This document shows positions 12,515 through 22,254 of a DNA stretch of 64,000 nucleotides, piece after piece (positions within the stretch are counted from its first letter, which is position 1; every line of letters begins with the position of its first letter). The notes below the pieces were generated by a model. That model had not been told where the DNA came from. It saw only the letters and a list, made by a program, of their open reading frames with translations, and did no database searches. The stretch spans positions 67,167,677-67,231,676 of the forward strand of contig CM051455.1 in the NCBI GenBank assembly GCA_028274465.1, given 5' to 3'. Source of the DNA: Plantago ovata. Its lineage: Eukaryota; Streptophyta; Magnoliopsida; Lamiales; Plantaginaceae. The position numbers were made by a program, and so were the translations under genes.

Positions 12515-13093
12515 ATCTAATATCCCAAGGAGAAATAATATAGAACGAAAATAATAAATCAACTATTGAAATATCATTTCTAAATACACAGTCAACATAA
12601 CTAAACAACAAGGTCCTTTAGCTGTTTAGCTCCCACTATTTTCACATATGCTTGCCCCCACAACAAACATACGGGTAACGTCCAACAAGTTACCGTAGTG
12701 GCCAAGATCCAAATCCATATTATGCCATACTCCAACGGGGGCTGGTCGCACAACATAATATGACCGGTAGGACTAGTAAGACTATCCAATTGCGTCACGC
12801 AACTCTTGGTTGTTAAATCTAATTTAACCCGATGCCCTACATATTGTACCTATCGTGGTCGCTAGATACAATATGCAGTAAGTCATAACCATAGGCTTAC
12901 TCTAATCGGACGATTACTGCGAGTCTTGTAAGACGAGATCGCCAATACAAGAAAACGCAATAAAAGTTCAGAATTAAAGCACCCTATAGAAAGCATCTCA
13001 GAAATACATATATATATATATATATATTTCTGTACTTATATTGGTTGGGGCTTGTAGCTTGAGGGTTGTCATCAGTCATCTACAAACAAATAA

Positions 13094-13244
13094 GGGCGCC
13101 GCCTACCCATCATGCATGAACGGTCTACACGTAATGGATGCCGCCTATCCATTCTAGTTCTAAACGCGGTCAAGCACATAATGGGTGCCGCCTACCCATA
13201 CATAAATATGCGGTCCGACATATAAGAGGGCGCCGCCTACCCTC
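13094..13244 (-). repeat. Four tandem hairpins with a shared loop
   Basis: On the plus strand the loop GCCGCCT occurs four times (13098, 13140, 13187 and 13232), spaced 42-47 bp. It is flanked by matching arms: AATGGAT/ATCCATT (7 bp), ATGGGT/ACCCAT (6 bp), GAGGG/CCCTC (with one C-A mismatch next to the loop) and GGG/CCC. Arm sequences change while pairing is mostly kept. The motif CGGTC recurs between copies. In element RNA the loop reads AGGCGGC. Confidence 0.75.
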
Positions 13245-13662
13245 GCATGCATAGCAGTCGAACGGAATGTAAAAACATGGTATTTAAACATGCATTGTCA
13301 AACAATAGCATATTGAGCATATGAAACAAGCAGTAGCCTATGTGGATGAAAAATGACTTCATAATTTCATTATGAAAATTATAATCTCATACTCATAATC
13401 TCTATGAAATAATTGAAAATTTGGACTAGATTGAACATTCGAAAGTTCTATTGACCAAGTAGCAATTTTTGAAAACCCGAAGGACTTAATTGTAATTTTA
13501 AAAACCTTAGAGGTGTTAAATCTAAAATTCCTCTAGTTTAAAACAATTACAATTAAATCATATTTATATTCCAAATATAAAATTCAATCCTCAAAACTTT
13601 CAAAATTCGATTTTTGGGTCCAACCCGAAAATATATAATTTTATTTTTTTTATAAAACGTGG

Positions 13663-13785
13663 GACAGGACCGTCCCGTCCCCCCGGTGCCCGTGGCCCCG
13701 GGCGCCCGGCGCCCCAGGCGCTGCCCGCGGCACGGGCGCCTGCTCCGCAGCCGCCGCCAGCCGCCTGCGTCGCGCAGGAGGCCCG
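13663..13785 (-). other. GC-rich island in the Ang-1 leader
   Basis: About 120 bp are almost entirely G and C, with motifs such as GGGCGCCCGGCGCCCC, between strongly AT-rich flanks. An open frame crosses it in sense, but its Arg/Ala/Pro/Gly content only reflects composition. No protein family is recognised. Confidence 0.7.
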
Positions 13786-13943
13786 GTCGAAAAAATTATA
13801 TATATATATTTATATTTTAACATGTAAATTCTAAATTTATATAAAAACAAAACTTTTGAAAATCGAATTTATCATAGAATCAATTGTATCCACATATCTA
13901 CAAAATCATGCAATATATATATACGTATATACGTAATCAATTA

Positions 13944-13961
13944 ACCTCGCTCTGATACCAC
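13944..13961 (-). promoter_or_regulatory. tRNA-Met(i) primer-binding site of Ang-1
   Basis: In sense orientation the sequence next to the 5' LTR reads TGGTATCAGAGCGAGG, the usual copia primer-binding site for initiator tRNA-Met. One base lies between it and the LTR end at 13962. Confidence 0.95.
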
Positions 13962-16042
13962 TGTAAGAAAATATGGTCCGAGTTACCCCTAGGGTACGCA
14001 GCGGAATTTCAAAAATTTTCTTAACAACGGGTTAATTGATTATGCATATGTCGTATATATATAAACACGTCAACTAGAAGACTAACCTTTCCTCCAAAGC
14101 AGCTTCCAAATCTTCGTAATATTCCGGTGTATCTTCTCCTTCGTCGAAGTCGAAGATATCTGCAATACTCTGTATATATGCAAGACAATAAGAGTTAGTT
14201 TCCAGCTCCTAGAACCTCAACCTTGGTATCCACGGATGAACAGCCTATCGGAAGAATGCTAGGATATTCTTTGTGTGACCAAGAAGACGGGGCGGCGTTT
14301 CCTCCGGTGGTGGCGCGCGCGGGTGGCTAAGAGAGGAGGGGAGAGCTTTTATTTTCTCTAAGAAAACTGGGTAGAATGATTGTGAAAATCTCTGTGTAAA
14401 AGTGTGTGTTAAAAGCTCTCTTATTGTCCACTATATATAGTAGTCAATAGAAGCCTAAAGCATAAGCAATTAGACTTCGTAAAGGAATAAGAATCTAATT
14501 CTTATCGCACTAGGAAACCAATATCAAGTCTACATTCATTCCCGATCAAATTAAAACTCAATCAGGAAAATCTAACTTATCCCTAGGACTTCTAATAGAG
14601 GAAGGAGTCGAACTCCTTCCCCTTATCCATCATGCGCGCGCGCGCGCCTGTTCTACGGGACGTGGGTCCCACTTTTGGGACCCACTTATATTTCTAAGGC
14701 AATCCAAACTCCAAGTAGATTTTGCCCAAGTGCATATGTTAATTCTAAATTAACATATCCTTTATAATCAAACCTCCATTATATTTCTAAAATATAATCT
14801 TTAATTGTATTTACATAAAATACAATTAATTAGCCAATTCAATTAATAATTCCAAATCATTAATTGAGCCACCAAATATTATAATTAATTCCAAATCAAT
14901 TATAATCCATCAATCACAATTAATTCCAAATTAATTGCGATTCCATCTTCAAGAATATATGATAGACTGAATCACCACATAGTGTGAACCATAGGGCCTC
15001 ATCGTATTAAGCAAGTCCTAGACTAGGCAACATGGAATTCCTAGACGGTTCCATTTGCAATATTAATACGTGAGGACGTTTGAGAGGTTTCTCAAAGCTA
15101 ACCCTTTCGTTGCGAAGCCTGTTGCGCTCAACGCGGCGATGGTAACGTCCCTTCATCTGACTTGCTCGAATGTATCTAGGATCGATGATGTGTCTATCCC
15201 AATAATACATCCACGGGCGTCTCAGGGAGTTGCTTGGTTAAGATATACTTATGAACATCATAATATATCATTTGCACTGGCCAGTGACTTTACCAACACA
15301 ACTATGCAGACTATGAGCAGTGCTCTCCTGTGCTACACTTGAGAGATGAATCCTTCACAGAATCACTTATCACCCCCATTTGTATATAGCCATAATCCTG
15401 GATCGTGTCTTGGGTCATCTGCTTATTCAGAGCTGACATCGACGGGTCCACCAAGGATATGGGGCAACAAATGTGATGATAAAGTCCTGTAAGTGCAAAG
15501 GACGAATGGCATCACTTCGACAACTCACCGGTTCCCATAGACACGTCGATGTAGAATATACATCGATGGGAGTGTCCGGTGGGTACTTCCATTGTTCGAT
15601 AAAGCTTCTTCGAACAACTATGCGCAGTTATGAAAACGTTCTTTGATTGTCCAACAATCCGTTCCGTGGCCGTGGGATCGGCTCACACTTGCTCCAACAA
15701 GTATAACCTCCACGCATACTAGTCTTGTCAGGTTCATTCAGACCCCCACATCCGAGATGTACCACGACTAGGGAGAGTTTGGGATAGATGATAACTCACA
15801 TAGCTCCCACTAACTGTGTGATCGGTCATCTATCCGAGGGGACATGTTTAATATCAATACAGACAGCAATAAAGATATGACATGCTGCAGCCTGGTGTAA
15901 TATAAATATGAAAGCGATACTCAATAGTAAAATGCAACAAACATATATTATATTACGTTGACCTGTGTAATAGTACATATATGTCCTCTATAAGGGCACC
16001 ATGCCCTTAGTAAGGACTGTCTCTAGGACATATACACTATCA
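13962..16042 (-). repeat. 5' LTR of Ang-1
   Basis: This LTR ends at the GGAAA duplication. In sense it holds a perfect 10-bp inverted repeat (GTGGGTCCCA-CTTT-TGGGACCCAC, plus-strand 14662-14685) next to a CG-dinucleotide run (14634-14647), then a TATA-like box CTATATATAG (14431-14440) about 220 bp further on. A 67-codon sense frame lies at 15007-15210. Confidence 0.95.
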
Positions 16043-16578
16043 GGAAAGAGTGATAGAATCATCCTCTTGAACTGAGAAAGTGTTGGCATTTCTAGCCGGC
16101 CTAGATGTCTTGGTCATGACATCGTCGTCAAAGTAATAGGAGCAGAAATGAGAACTCTCAGATCGGATGTATGCATTAGCAATGGAGCCCTCAGGTTGAG
16201 CTTTGTTCTTGACAAACTTCTTAAGCTTACCTAAGTACCTGTTTATGAAATTACAATTGATTAGATTATTGTTATTAAGTTCGAATGTGTGAATATTGAT
16301 AGAAATATAGTTAAAGCATTATCATACCTCTCAAATGGATACATCCACCTGAACTGAACCGGCCCAGCATGCAATGCTTCATATGGGAGGTGGTCCGGCA
16401 AGTGCTCCATAGAATCAAAGAAGCTAGGAGGGAATATGCGCTCAAGCTTGCATAGAATCAAGGGTATATTCCTTTCAAGTGTCCTCAACACTTCTATTTC
16501 AACAACCCTTGTGCACATGTTCTTGAAAAACAAGCTTAGCTCGGTAAGAGCGCTCCAAATGGCTGGAGGTAAGAGTTC
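16043..16578 (-). pseudogene. CACTA transposase, DUF4218-like part with intron
   Basis: After TGA at 16579-16581 (probably from CGA) the transposase frame continues through FPPSFFDSMEHLPDHLPYEA and FRWMYPFERY, a DUF4218-like pattern. An intron fits 16239-16327 (minus strand GTATGATAATG...CATAAACAG). Joining its flanks gives PFER-YLGKLKKFVKNKA, as in related transposases. The exon continues with SESSHFCSYYF until Ang-1 interrupts it at 16043. Confidence 0.85.
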
Positions 16579-17982
16579 TCAAAATGCAATGGGAACTAAC
16601 CTCTCCATGAACACATGAGAATCGTGGCTCTTCATTCCATACATCCTAGTCTTGTTCAGATCCACACAACGCCCCAAATTCGATGCATAGTTATCGGGAA
16701 ACTTCAAAGACTTCACCCAATCAAACAATTTTTCTCTAGCATCTTTGTCTATCGTGTAAGCCGCCTTGGGCCATTGACTTTGGGCATTCTTCTTCGATAA
16801 CCCTGGCCTTTTGCACAAGCCACCCAATTCCTCTCTAGACTTAACTGTATCCTTGGTCTTGTTGGGTATTTGGCAAATTGTGTTGAAGCAGTTCTCAAAC
16901 ACGTTCTTCTCTATATGCATGAAGTCTAACATATGACGTATCTTCAAACTTCTCCAATAAGGCAAGTCCCAAAAGATGCTCCTCTTCTTCCACCCACAAC
17001 CTTTCTGAATCTTAGCATTATGCTTCTCCCAACCAATCTCCGTCACTTTCATAAGTCCCAAGTGTTCGATAATTGCAAATATATGCTCACCGGTTAGTTG
17101 TTTGGGGGCCCCTTTGGTCTCAACTCTGTTCTTAAGGAATCGATCCTTGTCGTTCCTAAATGGATGATGATCCGGTAGAAACCTTCTATGGCTGTCAAAC
17201 CAAGTTTCCTTGCCACTTTTGTCAAGTCTAAAAGCATTAGTATCCTCCAAACAATGTGGGCAAGCATGAAATCCAGAAGTCTTCCTCCCAGAAAGCATAG
17301 AGTAAGCCGGAAAGTCACTAACAGTCCACAGAAGAGCTGCTCTCAAAGTGAAGTTCTTCTTACTAGACACATCATAAGCAGGTATACCGTTCACCCATAG
17401 ATCATGAAGCTCCTTGATCAGGGGCTGCAAGAACACATCCAGCTTCTGTCCCGGATCATTTGGACCGGGAACCAAGACAGTCAAGAACATGAATGGTTCT
17501 TTCATGCAATCATTCGGCGGCAGATTGTACGGAGTTACCATTACCGGCCACATGGAATACTTATGCTCATTCCCAAAAGGGTTAAAACCATCAGAACTAA
17601 GGCCCAACCTTACATTCCTCGGTTCCGCTGCAAACTCAGGATATTTCTCATCAAATTCTTTCCAGGCCGGTGAATCAGCTGGATGCTCCATCTTACCCGC
17701 CATATCTGCAGTTATCACCCTCTCCTTGTGCCACTTCATTTTATCTGCAGGAGCATTTGAAGCATACAACCTCTTCAAACGCGGACCTAAAGGAAAGTAC
17801 CACATCTTCTTGTGGGAAAGATTCATTTTCTGTCGTTTGTTAGAAGCCCCAGGCTTGTAACGCTTGTATCGTTCCTTCCCACAATGTTTGCAATTTAGCA
17901 ACTCTGCATCCTCCTCCCAATAAATCATGCACATATCGGGGCAACAATCAATCTTCTCCATAGGCAACCCCAAACCACGCAT
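16579..17982 (-). pseudogene. CACTA transposase, TNP2 core
   Basis: This is the TNP2-type (Transposase_21) domain, which would cut and join CACTA ends with the element's DNA-binding protein. Visible are GLGLPMEKIDCCPDMCMIYW, the zinc-type pair CKHCG, LGLSSDGFNPFG, FHACPHCLEDTNAF, FWDLPYWRSLKIRHMLDFMH and HIEKNVFEN. The 5' edge joins the upstream exon only through a small frame-disrupting deletion near 17985. The 3' edge is TGA at 16579-16581. Confidence 0.93.
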
Positions 17983-18620
17983 CTTCTTCTGTTAGGAATC
18001 AAGTTAGGCTCGGGAAACGCCTTCCTAAGGATGTTTAACCAAGTGTTGAAGTTCTCTTCTGATTGGGCACCCTCAGCTTTGGCACTCAAAGTTTGAGACA
18101 CCAACTCTAACTCGGTCATAGGACTGCCTGGAAAGATAGGCTTCTTTGAGGACTCTAACATCTCGTAGAATGACATAGTCTCGGCATTTGGAGACTCCTC
18201 AACATCCTCCATATTACTGTCACCAAAATCGATACCATGTGCAACATTCTCCAACATGGCATCCATATCACCATGTACTGACGATGGACCCGAGGAAACG
18301 GCGGACAAATCCTTGGTCCGTCTCATCTTTCTCGCGCTCCCATATTCTAGGAGCAAAGGAATAGTCTCACCGTGATGATTCCATACCTCATAATCAGGCA
18401 TGAATCCCCTACTTCTCACGTGCTGCTTAACCATATTGGGGCTCAACCATTGCGTGTTTCTACATTTATTTGCACTACAAGGACACTTCATATCCCCACA
18501 TTTCAAACAATCAGGGTGTGCAAGTGCAAATGCAATAAATGAATAAAGCCCCTGCTCGAAACTAGGCAGAATCATCCCATGCTTGGTCCGTTTATACATC
18601 CAAGACCGATCGGGTTCCAT
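17925..18620 (-). pseudogene. CACTA transposase, N-terminal transposase-associated domain
   Basis: The start MEPDRSWMYKR, followed by CPCSANKCRN and VKQHVRSRGFMPDYEVWNHH, is the transposase-associated domain usually fused in front of TNP2. The Cys/His pattern suggests DNA binding. The frame ends in unrelated residues after NLIPN because a short deletion shifts it into the TNP2 frame. The intact gene would be one protein with 16579-17982. Confidence 0.9.
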
Positions 18621-19779
18621 TTCAACAATGACTAACCTGAAATTCTTTAATTATTAAATTCATACATTTTCAATATTCATATTTAGAAATGTAGTTTTTA
18701 GGATATTTATTTGTCTTATACAGATTTGAAGTTAACATTATAATCATTTTATTATTATGTTATAATCATTTTATTTAATTTTACGGACAAATTATAATCA
18801 TCAACCAACCATAAATCAACCATATAACAAAAACATCTCTAGCCTAACATCATCAACCATATCACCAATTTACCAACCATCAACAACATCATCTCTAGAC
18901 TAGCATCATCAACAACAACCATATGAACATCATCTCTAGCCTAACATTATCAACCATATCACCAATCAACCATATAACAACATCATCTCTAGCCTAACAT
19001 CATCAACCTTATCACCAATCAACCAACCATCAACAACATCATCTTTAGCCTAGCATTGTCAACAACAACCATATGAACATCATCTCTAACCTAACATCAT
19101 CATCATATCATCATCTCGAACCCATTTTCACTTTATTTCAAAACCCCCAAATTGAGCTACAAGTCTCGATTTTCATAAATTACTCAATTTTATCGTATTC
19201 AACTACAAAATTAACCTTATATAAGTACATAACCTAGTTATGGAACATGAAATTCGATCAAATACAAAACTAAAAAAAGCCCTAAATTGATCTAAGTCTC
19301 GATTTTAATTAACAAACCCAAATTAACATAATCCAAAACTAACATTCAACTATAACAACTAATATCTACTTAATACTAACATACATTTCCATAATTTAAG
19401 AAATCCCCAAATTAATAAAATCCCAAAATCGATTCATTACTCAATTTTAACAACAATCAACTACACATTTAAGCAAAATAGACTTGTATCAACTACTATG
19501 TAACATACATTTGACAATTTAACCAACAATTGGATAATTCCCAAATTAAAAATCAAATAAGGGTTAGAGTTCATACCTTTGATTTTGCACAAATTGACCA
19601 AAAAAACTTCGAATTGAAGGTTGTTCCTTGTTGCTTGTGCAATAAGCTTCAATTTGCTACCAAAATGGATGAAAATGCTGGAGTTTTGAAGGAGAAATGG
19701 AGATGAGAAAAGAGAAAAACGAGAAGAAGAAGAATGGAGAAGAAGAAAGAATGGCCGTTCTGCTACTCGGCCGATCGGA
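18621..19779 (-). other. CACTA 5' noncoding region with imperfect tandem repeats
   Basis: No gene is seen. From about 18795 to 19110 a CATCATCTCTAGCCTAACAT motif recurs at least five times among CCATATCACCAATC and ACAACAACCATATGAACAT blocks, forming a minisatellite-like array. An AT-rich stretch follows, then a purine-rich leader near 19680-19750 (plus strand GAGAAGAAGAAGAATGG). Confidence 0.7.
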
Positions 19780-20045
19780 TATAATAAGCTTACCCAACGG
19801 ATAAGTTTATCCGTCGGTAAGCTTAATTTTATTTATTTTTTATTTTTTTTTTAAATTCAGCAACGGATAATATCCGTCGCTGAAATACCGACGGATCGGT
19901 ACCCATTAGCGACGGATGACGAACAAAGTGGTCAACTTTGTCCGTTATCCGTCATCCGTCGCTATAAGGGACCGATCCGTCGGTATTTACCGACGGATAA
20001 AATGCGTCATTTTATCCGTTGGTAAATGACGGATTTTTTGTAGTG
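19780..20045 (-). repeat. CACTA terminal and subterminal repeats
   Basis: The terminus (CACTACAAAAAATCCGTC in minus sense) ends at 20045. Inside lie several inverted repeats built on CCGACGGAT: TTACCGACGGATAAAATG paired with CATTTTATCCGTTGGTAA (19987-20025), and AGCGACGGATGACG paired with CGTCATCCGTCGCT (about 19909-19963). Such subterminal repeats are the usual binding sites of the TNPA-type accessory protein. That protein is not found in the window. Confidence 0.9.
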
Positions 20046-20251
20046 TATGATACTAGCATGATCTACTGAGACACTATCATTGGTTTGGAAACAACTGATA
20101 GATTGCAACATAAACAAATAAAGTAATTTCTCCGTGAGGACACTACGCTGATTCTTTCAAAAAACCTTGTCTTTGGAGAGACAAGTTAGCCATTCCAGGA
20201 ATCTAAATGTTGGACACACATGAGTGATTGACTCTAGGCCAAGTGGGAGAT

Positions 20252-22254
20252 TGAAAGTATATATGTCCTAGAGACAACCAACATTAAGGACGATATGTAC
20301 TTTACCGCATTCAGCTTATTGGTATTTATTTATGTTACATTTATTTAAGCATACATAAATACAATTGGCATTACATTTACTGGATAAATTATTTGGTTGT
20401 TTGAATTATTCTGTAAGATGTTCCCAAGGACTAAAGATAATCACCAAGTTAGTGGGAGCTTGCGTGTCAGAACTTAAGTCCTAAAATTAGCCACTAGTTG
20501 ATGGTCATTGAGATATGGGATACCAATGATGCGATAGAGACTAGCATGTGTTGCATCAGATCCTTAGAGGATGTAGTAGTTCTCACTGCTGCGAATAGCT
20601 TGGTTATTCATGATGGGCACATGGACACTTTGGAGAGTGTTGGCATACCCAACTGAGAAACCATTTAGTAAATTCTATTTTAGTGTCTATGGGAGTATCG
20701 GATTGTAGGGTGATGTAATAGTCCTCAGACTTGAGGTCAATACTACATCAAATGTGGAATAATATACTTTGACCATGCGCAACGCTTGCACTCTTAAAGT
20801 AGGGTAGATACGGCATGCGTTGGGTATATTAGGAAGCGTATGGTGTCAGTGATCGGACCAAGATCAGGATTCATTCCCCCGAATAGATTCAAGGAGAGAA
20901 TACTCTACATCTCATATTTAGTGCGATCGTTAGTCAGTGGCCACTGCAAAGATATGTGTCAAAATGGTGTTTGGACATAATCATCTAGATCGACTAAGAA
21001 GATTGAGAGACAATGGATGAGTTATTGGAATAGACACTAATCCATATTCTAGACTCATTCGAGTATTCGAGAATGAAAGGACCGTATCATCAAAGTACTC
21101 TACATCACAGGCAATTTGTATCTCCTCAACAAACGTTCCTTACATATTACTATTGTCTAGTGACGATTGTCTAGGAATATTCACTAAGACCTTGATTTGA
21201 TCGTTGCCTCATATGTGAGGGCCTATGAATCATATAAAACTAGGTGATAATTCTCCCCATTAAGCATAAGTGTAAATTAAATGTCAATTGGATTGGTAAC
21301 ATTTGATTTACTATTGTCTATGACATTTCATTTGATGGAAATCATTAATTAAGTTAAAATTAGATTAATGACTTAATTACTATATTAAATAAAGTATCAA
21401 TTGGATTGACAAATATTTAATTTTATATTATTGAGAATGTTCTATTTGATAGAATTAATTAATCAATTTGAATTGAATTCAATGGACTTAATTAATTTAT
21501 ACTTTTAGAAAGTAAATTAATTAAATTAGATTTAATTAATAAAAAAAGAAAAGATTAATTAGATTAAATTAGATTTAATTAATTAAAGTTAGAAATTGCA
21601 TTTGAACAAATTTAGAATGGAGTTCAAGTGCTGAAAATCCAAAAGGGGAAAGGAAAAGAGTTTTGGTCTTCCTGGGACTCGAACTCAAGACCTCTCCTAT
21701 GGGAACTAGGAGAACCAACCAACTGGGCCAAGGCCATGGAACTTAATATACACGTTTTGCATGTATATATCCAGTCTGTGCGGCTGGTGTATAAATAAAG
21801 GTTAGGGTTTTGATACGTGTTGTAGCTTGTTTGTGGCTTAGAGCTCTCCTCCTCTTTTGGATTTCTTCCACGGTTGTATTCGTTCTAACTTCTTTCTTTT
21901 CTTCTTTGATAAATTCTCATTTTATTATGATCTTTGAGATTTCTTGTTTTGCTTAATGTAGTTTTTAAATATGAATTTCCTAGCATCCATGGAGAATTCA
22001 TCAACGAAGAATTGAACTACGTTTGACTTGATCCTGAGGGTACGTAGGCAGCTTATAGTTGTTCTGAGTTCAATCACAATCTTTAGAAGATAATTGAATG
22101 ATTAGATCAATGATTAATGAAAGTTGGAAGCTGGATAACGGGTATGTTATTTATGTGGAGCATGTTAAATAATCATTCAATCGATGATCCATGTAGGAAA
22201 ATTTTCAAATTCCGGTGCATTAACCTTAGAGGTAATTTTCTACAATTACTAACA
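20252..22254 (+). repeat. LTR of Ang-3
   Basis: The repeat is about 2003 bp with TG...CA ends. A TATA-like box (TATAAATAAAGG) lies near 21790, with a pyrimidine-rich region after it. A tRNA-like segment lies just upstream on the opposite strand (21664-21735). Confidence 0.8.
21664..21735 (-). ncRNA. tRNA-like (SINE-head-like) segment in the LTR
   Basis: On the minus strand TGGCCCAGTTGGTTGG (21715-21730) fits the polymerase III A box and AGTTCGAGTCC (21675-21685) fits the B box, about 30 bp apart. The ends TGGCCTT and AAGACCA could pair in six of seven positions. The arms are too poor for a working tRNA. It may be a SINE head or a decayed tRNA gene. Confidence 0.5.

Larger units (their letters stand above)
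12515..13943 (-). promoter_or_regulatory. Long 5' leader of Ang-1 with structured repeats
   Basis: About 1.4 kb separate the primer-binding site from the gag ATG. The leader carries four tandem hairpins (13094-13244), a TA-dinucleotide run (13006-13027), a very GC-rich island (13663-13785) and another TA-rich run (13797-13812). No gene is seen. Such leaders can hold packaging and translation signals; no role is demonstrated here. Confidence 0.6.
6201..16042 (-). mobile_element. Ang-1: near-complete Angela/Tork-like Ty1/copia element
   Basis: LTRs of 2078 bp (6201-8278) and 2081 bp (13962-16042) flank gag-pol on the minus strand. The 5-bp target duplication GGAAA is exact (6196-6200 and 16043-16047). 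A primer-binding site complementary to initiator tRNA-Met adjoins the 5' LTR. Gag-pol is almost continuous, with one stop, one frameshift and one late stop. The LTR start (TATATGTCCTAGAGAC), the length of about 2 kb and the pol motifs suggest the Angela lineage, which is inference. Confidence 0.95.
5376..20045 (-). mobile_element. CACTA (En/Spm) DNA transposon, interrupted by Ang-1
   Basis: Read on the minus strand, the element starts at 20045 with CACTACAAAAAATCCGTC, the diagnostic terminal inverted repeat. Subterminal palindromes, a noncoding 5' region and a TNP2-type transposase gene (18620 down to the gap) follow. Ang-1 is inserted in the transposase gene with a GGAAA duplication. The opposite terminus is missing at or beyond the gap. 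The 3 bp TAT (20046-20048) would be half of the target duplication. Confidence 0.92.
20046..22254 (+). mobile_element. Ang-3: 3' end and LTR of a second Angela-like copia
   Basis: Positions 20046-20251 are the last internal bases and end with the polypurine tract AAGTGGGAGAT. The LTR follows at 20252-22254, starting TGAAAGTATATATGTCCTAG and ending ATTACTAACA. No primer-binding site follows, so this is a 3' or isolated LTR. It is related to the Ang-1 family but clearly diverged. It lies against the gag of Ang-2, suggesting insertion there; the left part of the element is absent. Confidence 0.8.

Noticed and set aside
13650-13850. 66-codon frame across the GC island
   Set aside because: Residue content follows the extreme composition and there is no similarity to a known protein.
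18795-19110. CRISPR-like array
   Set aside because: The repeats are imperfect, without unique spacers of regular size, and sit inside a plant transposon.
21664-21735. Functional tRNA gene
   Set aside because: Box motifs fit but the T and acceptor stems have mismatches and no clear anticodon arm can be drawn.
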